A DNA stretch of 64,000 nucleotides. It comes from Limnobaculum xujianqingii (GTDB lineage Bacteria; Pseudomonadota; Gammaproteobacteria; Enterobacterales; Enterobacteriaceae). The stretch's first letter is position 1. Each line of letters starts with the position of its first letter. Location of the stretch: positions 1,438,501-1,502,500 of the forward strand of contig NZ_JABMLK010000001.1 in assembly GCF_013394855.1 (NCBI RefSeq), given 5' to 3'. Position numbers and translations under genes: made by a program. The notes beneath the pieces are model-generated. The model saw only the letters and a list, made by a program, of their open reading frames with translations, was not told the origin of the DNA and made no database searches. Shown here one piece after another: positions 30,734 through 40,773 of this stretch.

Positions 30734-32233
30734 ATGACAGTCACAACACAAGGCGCTGCAATGAAACTCAAACCATTACGCTGGAACGATGACTTCATGT
30801 ATCAGGCGATTCTGAATCATGAGCAGAAGTATGACGGCAAATTTCTTACCTGTGTAAAATCAACGGGTATCTACTGCCTGCCCTCCTGCCCTGCCCGAAA
30901 GCCGCTGTTAAAAAATATCCGCTTTTTAGCAACCGAACAGGAAGCCGTCGCCGAAGGATTCAGAATCTGTAAACGCTGTCGCCCCGATCTGTTTTATCGG
31001 AGAGAAAGCGTTGATGAAAATCTGTTTATCGAGATGTTGTCCCGCATTCGCGCTTGCCCATCATCATTTACCAATGTCAGCTCACTGGCAAAAAGCTGTG
31101 GTATCAGTACTACTAAACTTAATGAATTAATTCGCCTGCATGCTCATCTTTCGCCAGCGGATTTACTCAATCGTGAACGTATCAAAGCCGCCTGTAATGC
31201 GCTGATTAATTCATCGCAGCGCATTCTGGATGTTGGTCTGGCTGTTGGTTTTGAAAGCGAAGCCAGTTTTCACCGGCAGTTTTCAGCCCATATGGCCATG
31301 ACGCCCAATGCCTGGCGCTTATTAAATAACAGCAATGAATTTACGCTAAAACTGCCGGATGACTTCACCGCTGATTACGCATGGCGCTATCACCTGCGTG
31401 ATAAAGAGAGTCTTTCTGAATATCTTGATGAGACTGGTTTTACTAAAGCGCTGTGGGTTCATGGATATCCAGTGATTATCCATCTGCATATTGATGGGCA
31501 TACTGCCCGTTGCCACTGGACACTACCTGAGGAGTTTACCGCCAATAGCGAACAACCAGTGGGAGTAGAAATTCACCAGCAGGTGATGCGGTTATTGGGA
31601 CTGAATGCCGATGTAACCGGTTTTCGCAGCAGCGCCCGACAAAACAAACATATGGCACGATTAATTGAATCCTCTTCTGTCATCTATGTGCCTATGACTG
31701 CTAATCCTTTTGAATCACTGGTCTGGGCGATCATTGGTCAGCAAATTAACCTGACTTTTGCCGCAATGTTACGGCAGGTCCTGGTTAAATTAACCGGCCC
31801 GGTAATCAGGCAAGATGGTTTTCGTATTCACCCTTCTGCCAGAGAAATTGCAAAGCTGGAACCGCACCAACTCACCGACATTCGATTTTCCCGGTCAAAA
31901 GCTCAATATCTTATCGGCGTGGCTAAAGCCATTGTCAGTGGGGAGCTCGATTTAGAGCAATTAAGTCAGGGTTCTGCCATTGTGGCTGAAAGAAAACTTT
32001 GTGAGTTAAAAGGCATCGGCCCCTGGACTGCTCGCTATACGCTAATGCGCGGCATGGGTTTTGCCGACTGTGTTCCCGTTGGTGATAGCGGTCTTTATGC
32101 TGCCCTACAACAATTTTATCAGTTGGATAGTCGCCCCAGCGCGGCTGAAACCGAACAGTTAATGAAACCATTTAGTCCATTCCGTACGCAGGCAACCACC
32201 TGTTTATGGGAAAGCCTGAGGAAAAAATCATGA
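30734..32233 (+). CDS. Ada-N/AraC/AlkA fusion: alkylation-sensing regulator and 3-methyladenine glycosylase
   Basis: The 499-residue protein has three domains. Residues ~15-90 are the Ada N-terminal zinc domain that accepts methyl groups from phosphotriesters (GIYCLPSCPARKP, CKRCRPD). Residues ~95-200 are an AraC helix-turn-helix (SLAKSCGISTTKLNELIR, ILDVGLAVGFESEASFHRQF). Residues ~210-499 are an AlkA-type glycosylase with a helix-hairpin-helix LKGIGPWTARY and a catalytic Asp in VPVGDSG. It should sense alkylation, activate transcription and excise 3-methylpurines. The Ada C-terminal methyltransferase is absent but supplied by the next gene, whose start overlaps this stop (ATGA). An AAGG site precedes the ATG. 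Confidence 0.92.
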   Translation: MTVTTQGAAMKLKPLRWNDDFMYQAILNHEQKYDGKFLTCVKSTGIYCLPSCPARKPLLKNIRFLATEQEAVAEGFRICKRCRPDLFYRRESVDENLFIEMLSRIRACPSSFTNVSSLAKSCGISTTKLNELIRLHAHLSPADLLNRERIKAACNALINSSQRILDVGLAVGFESEASFHRQFSAHMAMTPNAWRLLNNSNEFTLKLPDDFTADYAWRYHLRDKESLSEYLDETGFTKALWVHGYPVIIHLHIDGHTARCHWTLPEEFTANSEQPVGVEIHQQVMRLLGLNADVTGFRSSARQNKHMARLIESSSVIYVPMTANPFESLVWAIIGQQINLTFAAMLRQVLVKLTGPVIRQDGFRIHPSAREIAKLEPHQLTDIRFSRSKAQYLIGVAKAIVSGELDLEQLSQGSAIVAERKLCELKGIGPWTARYTLMRGMGFADCVPVGDSGLYAALQQFYQLDSRPSAAETEQLMKPFSPFRTQATTCLWESLRKKS

Positions 32234-32745
32234 GACCAATGAGCAAAAGCCTGATAAATGCCAAAACAATTGGCATCTTTGACAGCCAGTTTGGTTCGCT
32301 GTCTGCCTGGCTGGATGAGTCGGATAAGCTTATTCGCCTGTCATTTCATACCCAACAGGATTTGGAATATGCCAAACGACTTGAAGTGACTCGTGACGAC
32401 AACAAAGTTGAGTTCATTGCCCGGCAAATTCGTGAATATCAACAAGGAAAAAGGGTTGATTTTGATTTACCAATTAACCTGTATGGTACGCCATTCCAGA
32501 TAAAAGTCTGGAATGAGCTGTGTAAAATTCCATTTGGAGAAACCATAAGCTACCAAACTCTGGCAACTCGCGTTGGAAATCCAAAGGCTTCCCGGGCAGT
32601 AGGAGCAGCCAATGGAAATAATCCAGTCAGTCTGATTGTTCCTTGCCATCGAGTGATCGGAAGTGATGGTTCGCTAACCGGTTATGAAGGAGGGCTGCCA
32701 ATTAAACAAAAACTATTAGCTTTTGAAAAAGAGAATGCCAGCTAA
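32230..32745 (+). CDS. ogt: Methylated-DNA-[protein]-cysteine S-methyltransferase
   Basis: The 171-residue suicide enzyme has the active-site motif PCHRV (Cys139), preceded by the helix-turn-helix segment [26 protein letters not shown]. It takes the alkyl group from O6-alkylguanine and O4-alkylthymine. The start at 32230 forms an ATGA overlap with the upstream glycosylase gene, so the two are translationally coupled. Together they supply all Ada activities in split form. The symbol is by similarity; it could equally be called an AdaB. Confidence 0.93.
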   Translation: MRPMSKSLINAKTIGIFDSQFGSLSAWLDESDKLIRLSFHTQQDLEYAKRLEVTRDDNKVEFIARQIREYQQGKRVDFDLPINLYGTPFQIKVWNELCKIPFGETISYQTLATRVGNPKASRAVGAANGNNPVSLIVPCHRVIGSDGSLTGYEGGLPIKQKLLAFEKENAS

Positions 32746-33071
32746 TGATGCTTAAAACTCTGCTGTTATTTATTGCGACTGCTTTAGCAGAAATTATTGG
32801 CTGCTTTCTCCCCTATTTATGGTTAAGAAAGTCAGCCTCCATTTGGATATTGCTTCCCGCAGCAGGTAGTCTGGCGCTATTTGTCTGGCTGTTGAGCCTT
32901 CACCCTGCTGCCAGTGGTCGGGTATACGCTGCCTACGGTGGCATCTATATTGCCACCGCGCTGGTTTGGTTAAGACTGGTGGATGGCATCAGGCTATCTA
33001 TGTATGACTGGCTGGGTGCCACGGTAGTTTTGGCTGGCGTGTTAATTTTAGTTTCTGGCTGGAAAGCTTAA
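32745..33071 (+). CDS. ynfA: YnfA family inner-membrane protein
   Basis: The 108-residue protein has four membrane segments and matches E. coli YnfA (UPF0060): [24 protein letters not shown] and [26 protein letters not shown]. The family resembles small-multidrug-resistance exporters; its substrate is not firmly known. Its ATG overlaps the previous stop (TAATG), so it is probably part of the repair operon. A start one codon later (32748) is equally possible. Confidence 0.92.
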   Translation: MMLKTLLLFIATALAEIIGCFLPYLWLRKSASIWILLPAAGSLALFVWLLSLHPAASGRVYAAYGGIYIATALVWLRLVDGIRLSMYDWLGATVVLAGVLILVSGWKA

Positions 33072-33081
33072 GAATCATATC

Positions 33082-33115
33082 CTTTGCCCGACAACCGTAT
33101 ATTCATCGGGCAAAG
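33082..33115. terminator. Hairpin after ynfA
   Basis: A perfect 10-bp stem CTTTGCCCGA / TCGGGCAAAG starts 11 bases after ynfA, facing the convergent MarR-GNAT gene. There is no clean T-tract. Confidence 0.5.
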
Positions 33116-33160
33116 CATTACATTACCTGCGGACAGAATATTCTCTATATTCTTCCTGTC

Positions 33161-34069
33161 CTACAGTAACTTCTTCACCATCAGCACTTCACAAGCATGA
33201 TGCCCACTCGCCCCAACTCTTTCTTCCACATACTCAAACCCCACCGATTCATATAACTTCAGTGACTCTTTAAGCGTTGCGGTACTTTCCAGATAGCAGT
33301 AGTCATAACCCTGCTGACGAGCAAACTCCAGTGCGGTAATCACCATGCGACGGGCAATACCCATACCTCTGACTGAAGGTAAGAAATAGAGCTTCTGTAA
33401 TTCACAATATCCATCTTCCATTGGCGCGATACCAACACCGCCGGAGACAATACCGTCCAGCTCAACCACCCAATAAGCGCTCCCCTTCTGGTTATAGACT
33501 TCTGATAATTGGTGAAGTATCGGATCCGAGAAGCTAAAACCTTCTTGCCCTAACAAGCCATATTCACCAAATACGGACATAATAATCCCGGCAATCGCCG
33601 CGTTATCTCTGGCTTCAATCGGGCGAATAGTAATGGTTCTGGAAGACTGTCTGGCTACACTCTGTATGGCTGAGGCATATTTCTTCATTGACGACATCAG
33701 AGTTTGGTACTCATCTGAACCCAGTTGTTGAAGAATTTGGGCATTGTAAGCATTAGCCAGATTATTCAGCTCTTCCAGCTGTTTTCGACCGTTTTTGGTT
33801 AACTGGTTCAAGGTACTGCGACCATCAACCGGGTTAGGATATATCTCTATCAGCCCCTGCTGTTTTAGCCCTTGCAGAATACGACTCACGCTGGATTTAT
33901 CTACTTTAAGCACAGTAGCCAGCTCCAAACCGGATAAGGGCTGATCATCAAGTTCAATCAGGCTATGGGCCTGTAAAGGAGAAAGCTGGGTTCCGCTCAC
34001 CCATTTATCCATTACCCCCAGCTCTCTCACTAAAATTCTCGATAAATATCGTAAAGATGTTGGTTCCAT
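33161..34069 (-). CDS. MarR-GNAT fusion regulator
   Basis: Of 302 residues, the first ~140 form a MarR winged helix (LVRELGV, LKVDKSSVSRILQGLKQQGLIEIYPNPVDGRS). The last ~150 form a GNAT acetyltransferase domain with the acetyl-CoA loop RGMGIARRM. The fused family is widespread, but its ligands and acetyl acceptors are mostly unknown. I chose the ATG at 34069 with a GAGGG site close upstream. It diverges from a LysE-type exporter 190 bases away, which it may regulate. Confidence 0.88.
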   Translation of the reverse strand: MEPTSLRYLSRILVRELGVMDKWVSGTQLSPLQAHSLIELDDQPLSGLELATVLKVDKSSVSRILQGLKQQGLIEIYPNPVDGRSTLNQLTKNGRKQLEELNNLANAYNAQILQQLGSDEYQTLMSSMKKYASAIQSVARQSSRTITIRPIEARDNAAIAGIIMSVFGEYGLLGQEGFSFSDPILHQLSEVYNQKGSAYWVVELDGIVSGGVGIAPMEDGYCELQKLYFLPSVRGMGIARRMVITALEFARQQGYDYCYLESTATLKESLKLYESVGFEYVEERVGASGHHACEVLMVKKLL

Positions 34070-34258
34070 GCCGCCCTCAGATATAGTAATTAATATCAAC
34101 TTAATTTAGTTGACAATAACAACCAAATCAATATCCAGAGATAAAGAAATTAAATCAGCGTAATAACAAATCAGTGATTGATTATTGTTGAAAAAATCAG
34201 CTATAACAGAAGTGTTCCCACCTCATTGTGCTAATCCATCGACCAGAAGGTATGACTT

Positions 34259-34891
34259 ATGCCTGATACATCACAGATTATTGCGTTTTCAATTTTGTCT
34301 TTAGGCATGGCATTAACCCCTGGTCCAAATATGCTGTATCTGGTATCTCGTTCTATCTCTCAGGGGCGGGTTGCCGGGCTGATATCATTAACCGGTGTTG
34401 CTTTAGGCTTTGTGCTGTATATGTTATGTGCAGCTTTTGGTATTACTACGCTTATGCTGGCCGTGCCTTATGCCTATGAAGCTTTATGTTTTGGTGGGAT
34501 GATCTACTTACTTTATCTGGCATGGCAGGCAGTTAAACCCGGAGGACGTTCGCCATTTCAGGTTAAAAGTTTACCTAAAGACAGCCCTAAAAAGCTGTTC
34601 ACAATGGGGTTCATCACCAACCTGCTCAACCCCAAAATTGCCATTATGTATTTATCTCTGCTACCACAATTTATTACCCCAGATCACGGTAGCGTATTAA
34701 TCCAGTCGCTGGTTTTAGGTTCAATCCAAATTGTTACCAGCGTCACCATCAACGCACTGATTGCCATTATGGCTGGTTCTATTGCTGGCTTTTTGACGGG
34801 AAGACCTGCGTGGATGCTGGTTCAGCGCTGGTTAATGGGAACAGTTCTGGCTGGTCTGGCAATAAGAATGGCATTTGAAGCGCGCAGATAA
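34259..34891 (+). CDS. LysE/RhtB family amino-acid exporter
   Basis: The 210-residue protein has about six membrane segments and the family N-terminus IIAFSILSLGMALTPGPNMLYLVSRSISQGRVAGLISLTGVALG. GFITNLLNPKIAIMYLSLLPQF is also characteristic. RhtB-family proteins export amino acids such as homoserine, threonine or leucine; the substrate here is unknown. It is divergent from the MarR-GNAT regulator, a common exporter-regulator arrangement. Confidence 0.9.
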   Translation: MPDTSQIIAFSILSLGMALTPGPNMLYLVSRSISQGRVAGLISLTGVALGFVLYMLCAAFGITTLMLAVPYAYEALCFGGMIYLLYLAWQAVKPGGRSPFQVKSLPKDSPKKLFTMGFITNLLNPKIAIMYLSLLPQFITPDHGSVLIQSLVLGSIQIVTSVTINALIAIMAGSIAGFLTGRPAWMLVQRWLMGTVLAGLAIRMAFEARR

Positions 34892-35021
34892 TGTTCTGAA
34901 AGTTGATTATCCATACAATTACTATTGTTTATCATCATAATTTCACTTATAAATTATTCCGTTATCAAAACTAGTCTATATTTATTCAGGTGTGGATTAT
35001 CAACTTATTAATGGAGTGATT

Positions 35022-35312
35022 ATGGGTAAGGTATTCATTGTCTCACTACTATCTCTGTTTGTGCTGGCTGGTTGTAACAGCGCACCAGAGGTAGGTAACT
35101 GGTCAAAGGCTGGCGCATCAGCACAAACTGCTGACGCCGACCGAGTCCAGTGTGAGAAAGAGAGCAGATCGTCTGCCAACAACAGCTATCATCCAGACCC
35201 ACTCAATGAAACTGGTTCTGATGAAACCGTGAATAAACTTCTGGTGAAAGAACAACAGCAAGTTGATCTGGTTGGTGAATGTATGCGTGAAAAAGGTTAT
35301 ACCAACTTTTAA
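35022..35312 (+). CDS. Small lipoprotein of unknown function
   Basis: The 96-residue protein has a clear lipoprotein signal ending LFVLAGC (Cys18), and residue 19 is Asn, so outer-membrane sorting is expected. The mature part is polar with two further cysteines (RVQCEKES and GECMREKGY), which could form a disulfide. I use the ATG at 35022 with GGAG 6 bases upstream. A strong terminator follows. I do not recognise the family beyond small enterobacterial lipoproteins ending in an RxxGY-like motif. Confidence 0.8.
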   Translation: MGKVFIVSLLSLFVLAGCNSAPEVGNWSKAGASAQTADADRVQCEKESRSSANNSYHPDPLNETGSDETVNKLLVKEQQQVDLVGECMREKGYTNF

Positions 35313-35330
35313 GCGAACGTTGCTGAAAAC

Positions 35331-35357
35331 AAAAAACCCGCCGTTAGCGGGTTTTTT
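35331..35357. terminator. Bidirectional terminator
   Basis: AAAAACCCGC / GCGGGTTTTTT with a 5-base loop and T-tract lies between the small lipoprotein and the convergent proA. Confidence 0.88.
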
Positions 35358-35377
35358 GTTTTAAATGGACTGAATGA

Positions 35378-36631
35378 TTAACGACGAATTAAATCATCAC
35401 CAAAGCCAATCCACTTATAAGTGGTTAATGCTTCCAGCCCCATTGGACCACGAGCGTGAAGTTTTTGTGTACTGACAGCAACTTCTGCACCTAAGCCAAA
35501 CTGTCCACCATCGGTGAAGCGCGTACTGGCATTAACATATACCGCCGCAGAATCCACTTCATTAACAAAACGGTCAGCATTATTCAGAGAGCGGGTTAAA
35601 ATGGCATCCGAGTGAGCACTGCCGTGTAAACGAATATGTTCAATTGCTTCATCCAACCCTTCAACAACAGCAACATTCAGATCCAGTGACAGCCACTCGT
35701 TGTCATACTCTTCATCATTTACCTGCACAACTTTCACTTCTCCACCACTGAGATACATCATGGCTTCTGGTGAAGCATGCAGCGTTACGCCACAAGAGTG
35801 CATTTTCTCCGCCAGCTTAGGTAAAAATGTCGAGGCGATCGCACGATGTACCAGTAGTGTTTCCAGAGTATTACAAGTGCTTGGGCGCTGAGTTTTGGCA
35901 TTTTCAATAATCATCAGCGCTTTATCAAAATCAGCACACTCATCAACAAAAGTGTGGCAAACACCGATGCCGCCAATAATCACAGGAATAGTAGAATTCT
36001 CTTTACATAACTTATGCAGTGCCGCCCCACCACGAGGAATAATCATATCAACATAGCGATCGAGTTTAAGCAGTTCGTTGATTAATGCACGATCCGGGTT
36101 ATCAATGGATTGCACTGCCGCCGCGGGTAAACCACATTTTTTAAGCGCCAGTTGAATCACTTCAACCATTGCCTGATTAGTATTAACTGTCTCTTTTCCA
36201 CCGCGCAGAATCACTGCGTTACCGGTTTTCAGACATAACGAAGCAACATCGATGGTTACATTAGGACGAGATTCATAAATCACTCCAACTACGCCAAGAG
36301 GAACACGACGGCGCTGTAACTGCAAACCGCTGTCCATTAAAGAGCCATCAATAATATGACCAACAGGATCGGTTAAACGGTAAACATGACGCACATCGTT
36401 GGCAATAGATGCCAGCCGGGATTGCGTCAGCATCAGACGATCGATCATCGCCTCACTCAGGCCCGCCTGTTGTGCATTCGCGATATCTTTTTCATTCGCA
36501 GCCAGAATAGTATCGCTGTTAGCTTCCAGCGTGTCGGCCATCACCGCCAGCGCCTGGTTTTTCTTGGCCGAACTTAGCACCGCTAATTGATAAGATGCCT
36601 TTTTAGCGGCCATCCCCATTTGCTCTAACAT
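35378..36631 (-). CDS. proA: Glutamate-5-semialdehyde dehydrogenase
   Basis: The 417-residue aldehyde-dehydrogenase-superfamily enzyme has the catalytic cysteine in [14 protein letters not shown]. It reduces gamma-glutamyl phosphate to glutamate semialdehyde, the second step of proline synthesis. It starts 11 bases after proB, forming the usual proBA operon in which the unstable intermediate is passed between the two enzymes. Confidence 0.98.
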   Translation of the reverse strand: MLEQMGMAAKKASYQLAVLSSAKKNQALAVMADTLEANSDTILAANEKDIANAQQAGLSEAMIDRLMLTQSRLASIANDVRHVYRLTDPVGHIIDGSLMDSGLQLQRRRVPLGVVGVIYESRPNVTIDVASLCLKTGNAVILRGGKETVNTNQAMVEVIQLALKKCGLPAAAVQSIDNPDRALINELLKLDRYVDMIIPRGGAALHKLCKENSTIPVIIGGIGVCHTFVDECADFDKALMIIENAKTQRPSTCNTLETLLVHRAIASTFLPKLAEKMHSCGVTLHASPEAMMYLSGGEVKVVQVNDEEYDNEWLSLDLNVAVVEGLDEAIEHIRLHGSAHSDAILTRSLNNADRFVNEVDSAAVYVNASTRFTDGGQFGLGAEVAVSTQKLHARGPMGLEALTTYKWIGFGDDLIRR

Positions 36632-36642
36632 TGCTAATACTC

Positions 36643-37746
36643 CTAGTTGATGATCATGTCGTCGCGGTGAACAGCAACCGAACCATACTCATAACCTAAT
36701 ATTTCATCAATTTTCTGAGAATGGTGTCCTGCAATCATGCGCAATGCGTCACTGTTATAGCGCGCCACGCCGTGGGCTAAATCACGCCCGGACAGATCGC
36801 GAATACGAATAACCTCACCGCGAGAAAAATCGCCTTTTACCTGCTTAATACCTTTCGGTAACAGCGAACTTCCCCGTTCCAGCATGGCCTGTACAGCACC
36901 ATCATCAATAGTAATCTCGCCTGCAGGCGGTGCGCCAAAAATCCAGCGTTTGCGGTTCTCAAGAGGTGATGTCTGAGCGTGGAAACGTGTACCGACAGAG
37001 ATATCATTAATCACATCGCCAATCACGCCCGACTTGCTGCCTGCGGCAATCACCACTTCGATACCCGCTCTGCCAGCGACATCAGCAGCCTGCAGTTTTG
37101 TTGCCATGCCCCCGGTTCCCAGCCCGGAGATGCTATCACCAGCAATGGCTCGTAATGCGCTATCAATACTGTGAACTTCCCGAATTAATTCTGCATCCGG
37201 ATTATGACGCGGATCGGCAGTAAATAATCCTGACTGATCGGTTAGTAGTAATAGCTTATCGGCACCACCAAGAATAGCGGCCAGTGCAGAAAGGTTATCA
37301 TTGTCACCGACTTTGATTTCCGCTGTTGCTACCGCATCGTTCTCATTAATCACCGGAACAATTTGGTTATCCAGCAGAGCCTGCATCATGTCGCGCGCAT
37401 TTAAAAAGCGCTCACGATCTTCCAGATCGGCACGAGTAAGCAGCATTTGGCCAATATTGATGCCATAAATTGAAAACAACTGTTCCCAAAGCTGAATCAA
37501 TCGACTTTGTCCTACTGCCGCCAGCAATTGCTTGGAAGCAATGGTTGCGGGTAGTTCGGGGTAGCCAAGGTGCTCACGTCCGGCGGCAATCGCGCCAGAC
37601 GTCACGATAATAATACGATGGCCAAGTGCATGCTGTTGCGCGCACTGACGCACTAACTCAACAATATGGGCACGGTTTAAACGCAGTGACCCGCCTGTAA
37701 GTACGCTGGTTCCCAATTTAACCACCAGCGTTTGGCTGCTATTCAT
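36643..37746 (-). CDS. proB: Glutamate 5-kinase
   Basis: Of 367 residues, the first ~255 form an amino-acid kinase domain ([32 protein letters not shown]) and the last ~100 a PUA domain. It phosphorylates glutamate and is the proline-feedback-controlled step. It is the first gene of proBA, downstream of crl; the phoE porin gene found between them in E. coli is absent. Confidence 0.98.
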   Translation of the reverse strand: MNSSQTLVVKLGTSVLTGGSLRLNRAHIVELVRQCAQQHALGHRIIIVTSGAIAAGREHLGYPELPATIASKQLLAAVGQSRLIQLWEQLFSIYGINIGQMLLTRADLEDRERFLNARDMMQALLDNQIVPVINENDAVATAEIKVGDNDNLSALAAILGGADKLLLLTDQSGLFTADPRHNPDAELIREVHSIDSALRAIAGDSISGLGTGGMATKLQAADVAGRAGIEVVIAAGSKSGVIGDVINDISVGTRFHAQTSPLENRKRWIFGAPPAGEITIDDGAVQAMLERGSSLLPKGIKQVKGDFSRGEVIRIRDLSGRDLAHGVARYNSDALRMIAGHHSQKIDEILGYEYGSVAVHRDDMIIN

Positions 37747-37804
37747 AATGTTCTGCCGTTGAATATCAAGAAAAGATGCAAGAAGACCTTTTTATCAGGT
37801 GTGA

Positions 37805-37830
37805 CGCGTTATGCCAACAGGCATAACGCG
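37805..37830. terminator. Strong hairpin between crl and proB
   Basis: A perfect 11-bp stem CGCGTTATGCC / GGCATAACGCG with an AACA loop lies between crl and proB, which are read in the same direction. No T-tract follows directly, so it may be a terminator or a stem in the proB leader. Confidence 0.55.
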
Positions 37831-37859
37831 AAATAGGCGAGATTTAGAGAAAAAATTGA

Positions 37860-38264
37860 TCAGACTGAAAGTTTATCCGGACTTTTTGCCGCTTCAGTTT
37901 GGACGGGGCGGAAACTGAGTTTAATAGACGTCAGGTAATCCTGAAGCTTTTGTTGAAAGGATTGCAAATTCTGCTCAACTTCCTGTTGAATATCCGCATC
38001 CTTAATGGTTTTTACCTGCCACTCACCGACTTTATCAAACAGCCCGATTTGGCAACTGTAGGTGAAGCCCTGTTCATCAGCTTCGATATCCATCCACCAT
38101 CCCCAAAATTCTCTTTTTTCCGGGGCTGGCTTGCTGCTAACGCAGACAGCCAGACAATCAAAAAAATAGTGATTCCCTTTACATTGAGACTCCCTGATAT
38201 ACGGTCCCAGAGTGATAAATTCTTTAATCAGCTTGTTTCTTGAATGACCATTTGCTAATAGCAT
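37860..38264 (-). CDS. crl: Sigma factor-binding protein Crl
   Basis: The 134-residue protein carries the Crl core LGPYIRESQCKGNHYFFDCLAVCVSSKPAPEKREFWGWWM. Crl binds sigma-S domain 2 and helps it capture RNA polymerase core, raising expression of stationary-phase and curli genes. It lies between frsA and proB, matching E. coli order apart from missing phoE. Confidence 0.95.
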   Translation of the reverse strand: MLLANGHSRNKLIKEFITLGPYIRESQCKGNHYFFDCLAVCVSSKPAPEKREFWGWWMDIEADEQGFTYSCQIGLFDKVGEWQVKTIKDADIQQEVEQNLQSFQQKLQDYLTSIKLSFRPVQTEAAKSPDKLSV

Positions 38265-38318
38265 GATGTAGCCCCAGTAAATTATAATTTAACAACCAGT
38301 TAACAGCCGCTGGGGATA

Positions 38319-39566
38319 TTAGCATAACTTTTGATTAATCCACTCGCTTAATTGTTCCAATCCGCTATTTAAATTATTGAGTAATGGGGTCGAAGCGACT
38401 GTGATTAATTTTCCATCTCCGGTAGAAGAAACGATCAGCTTTGATTCAGATAATGGGCTGAAAACGTCCTTCTCAAAACTGGCTGAACACATAGGAATTG
38501 GACAGCGTCGCCCCAACAGCCCTTGCGTTTTCAGCGAATATCGAATTAATTCAGTATGTAATAAATTATCGGTTGTTGAATCCATCTTCAGGCGACTGGC
38601 GATCATATCCCGATAGACAATTGGCGTCTTAAGTTGAGTTTCTTTATTTACAAACAAATCATGAACAATCGGCCCTAAACAGGCAACTCCGCGCAAGCGA
38701 CGTGACTCCAGATATCCCAGACGAACTGCGACATTGGCACCAAAACGAATACCCAACGCCACCACACGTTGATGATCAATCCATGGCACCTGATCTAATT
38801 GGTTCAATACCTGACGATGGAGCAGACTGGTGTCTTCGGTTAAGGTCCAGCGAGATGAAAAACCAAGGGAAGGTAAATCAACGCACAGCATCGCAATGCC
38901 TTTTGGTGCCAGATAATTCACAAACAGAGGATAATAATCGTTTTGCAGATTATCTAATCCCCCACACAATAAAACCGTTGGATGTGGCCCTTTTCCTTCG
39001 GATGGAATATGTAAAAAGCCCGCCAGGTTGCCACCTTCAACTTTAAAGTCGATAGATTTCAACTCAAAGGGTAAATAGTTTGCGGCTTCTTTATAAGCTC
39101 TGTCAGCTAATAATTCTGCCTGCTCCGCTAACTGATCGCCCCGCAGGTGAGGATAGCTGGCAATGCTGTAAAAGTGAGAAGCTTTTAGCCAATAACTGCC
39201 CGCGGTTATCGGATCCTGACAAGCCAGATCTAAGGCTTTTTTTTGCCAGACCATCCCCTCTTTTGCCCATTCATAAATCCAGTTTCCCCCCCGATAGCCA
39301 ACTACCGTATCTAACAGCCCTTCATCCGTTCGCTCATTAGGCGAGGCGGCAATACGCGCCAGAACCTCTTCAGCCTCTATCGGGTCAACACCACGCCAGG
39401 ACCATATGGTTTTATTAATCATACGATACCAATTTGATTGAGTTTCGCCTTCCAGTGACGATTGAATACTGGCATTGGTTTGTTCTATACGCTTGACCAG
39501 CGTTGAGGTTTCCGGGTGTTTAAAAGAGGGTTTAAACAGCACTTCTGAAAGATTAGCTTTTGGCAT
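38319..39566 (-). CDS. frsA: Esterase FrsA
   Basis: The 415-residue protein of the DUF1100/FrsA alpha-beta-hydrolase family aligns throughout with E. coli FrsA: TVVGYRGGNWIYEWAKEGMVWQ, LLCGGLDNLQNDYY and ALGIRFGANVAVRLGYLESRRL. E. coli FrsA binds dephosphorylated IIA-Glc and has esterase activity; its physiological role is still debated. The nucleophile-elbow position reads GIRFGAN, lacking a standard GxSxG, as in the E. coli protein (GFRFGAN). Confidence 0.93.
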   Translation of the reverse strand: MPKANLSEVLFKPSFKHPETSTLVKRIEQTNASIQSSLEGETQSNWYRMINKTIWSWRGVDPIEAEEVLARIAASPNERTDEGLLDTVVGYRGGNWIYEWAKEGMVWQKKALDLACQDPITAGSYWLKASHFYSIASYPHLRGDQLAEQAELLADRAYKEAANYLPFELKSIDFKVEGGNLAGFLHIPSEGKGPHPTVLLCGGLDNLQNDYYPLFVNYLAPKGIAMLCVDLPSLGFSSRWTLTEDTSLLHRQVLNQLDQVPWIDHQRVVALGIRFGANVAVRLGYLESRRLRGVACLGPIVHDLFVNKETQLKTPIVYRDMIASRLKMDSTTDNLLHTELIRYSLKTQGLLGRRCPIPMCSASFEKDVFSPLSESKLIVSSTGDGKLITVASTPLLNNLNSGLEQLSEWINQKLC

Positions 39567-40187
39567 GATGGTGCAACAATCTCCTGTACAGGCTTATGCT
39601 TATAACTCGGCCTGAATAACATGATTCCACCAGTGTACCCAATAAATGGTAGCAGATGAAGTCAACAACGGGATAATTACACAGCCTTACTTTTCACTAC
39701 CAATATAGGTAACAAAACAATTAACCACTATCTTATTAACCGGAAATAACCCAAGTCGACATGTTATATATATAAGTTATATTTTAATTACCACTTAAAT
39801 TAATTTCCATTAATAAAAACACTATTGTCTCAATATTTAAAGTTAGACTAACATCTAATATTAATTAATTGTATTGTGTTTGATACTGTTAAAATTAATA
39901 TCCCACAAAAATTACACTGACAATCTAATAAATTGATTTATAAACTAAAAATAATTTAAAGCCATAAAAAAAACACTCAAAAAAACAGAAAACCACCAAT
40001 ATATAGCACTGAAGCTAAAAATATCATTATGTTTAATTGAAGATTTTAGAATCATTACTATATTCATAGATATCTGAACAGAAATAACCTATCAGATTAA
40101 AAATGCAAATCACAACACCTCTATTTTTATTGAGGTGGGGAATAGATCATCATTTAAATATGCTTTAACCATCTCAGGAGCAAAGAC
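39567..40187. other. AT-rich leader of the pilus operon
   Basis: These 620 bases are very AT-rich with no credible gene. The region marks the left edge of an insertion relative to E. coli, where gpt follows frsA. Silencing by H-NS would be expected for such DNA, but no specific regulator site could be named. Confidence 0.55.
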
Positions 40188-40715
40188 ATGAAGAAAGTTT
40201 TTCTTGCATTAACCTGCATAACATCACTAATCAGTTCAGCCACTGTCTTTGCTGCCGGCAATGGTCAGGTAAGCGGTACATTAGGCGTACAACTAACCAT
40301 CACGAATGGCTGTGCAATCAATGGTAATAGCGTTCAGGGTTCACCAACAGGTTTGGGTACACTGGATTTTGGTAGTCACTCCACATTAGCCAATGATATT
40401 ACAGCACAATCAGCCAGTAGCAGCAGTGGCACCATCAAAGTTCAATGCACGAATACCCTACCCTATACCGTTACTCTCGATAGCGGTGAGCACGCGCAAG
40501 GCACGCAACGTCGTTTGGCTCAGGGAAGCGAGTTTGTAAATTATAACCTCTATCAGGATTCCCTACGCGCCGTACTTTGGGAAGATACAACGTTATTAAG
40601 CAGAACCTCAACCGGGGTTCCTGATGATTTGACCGTATATGGTCTGGTGCCGCCACAAACCACACCGTCAGCCGGTATCTATTCGGATACCGTCCTGGTT
40701 ACTGTGGACTGGTAA
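40188..40715 (+). CDS. Major pilus subunit, spore coat U domain (CsuA/B-like)
   Basis: The 175-residue secreted protein has a signal peptide (cut near VFAAG) and one spore-coat-protein-U domain. The hallmarks are an early paired-cysteine segment (NGCAINGNSV), LGTLDFGSHSTL, IKVQCTNTLPYTVTLDSGEHA and the terminal beta strand YSDTVLVTVDW. It is the first gene of a six-gene cluster with the order of the Acinetobacter csuA/B-A-B-C-D-E operon. In that system this position encodes the rod subunit, assembled by donor-strand exchange. A CAGGAG site precedes the ATG. Confidence 0.88.
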   Translation: MKKVFLALTCITSLISSATVFAAGNGQVSGTLGVQLTITNGCAINGNSVQGSPTGLGTLDFGSHSTLANDITAQSASSSSGTIKVQCTNTLPYTVTLDSGEHAQGTQRRLAQGSEFVNYNLYQDSLRAVLWEDTTLLSRTSTGVPDDLTVYGLVPPQTTPSAGIYSDTVLVTVDW

Positions 40716-40773
40716 TTCCGCTTAAGTATCTCCAACTTAAGCCATATATACGCAATGAGTATCAGGGGTAACA

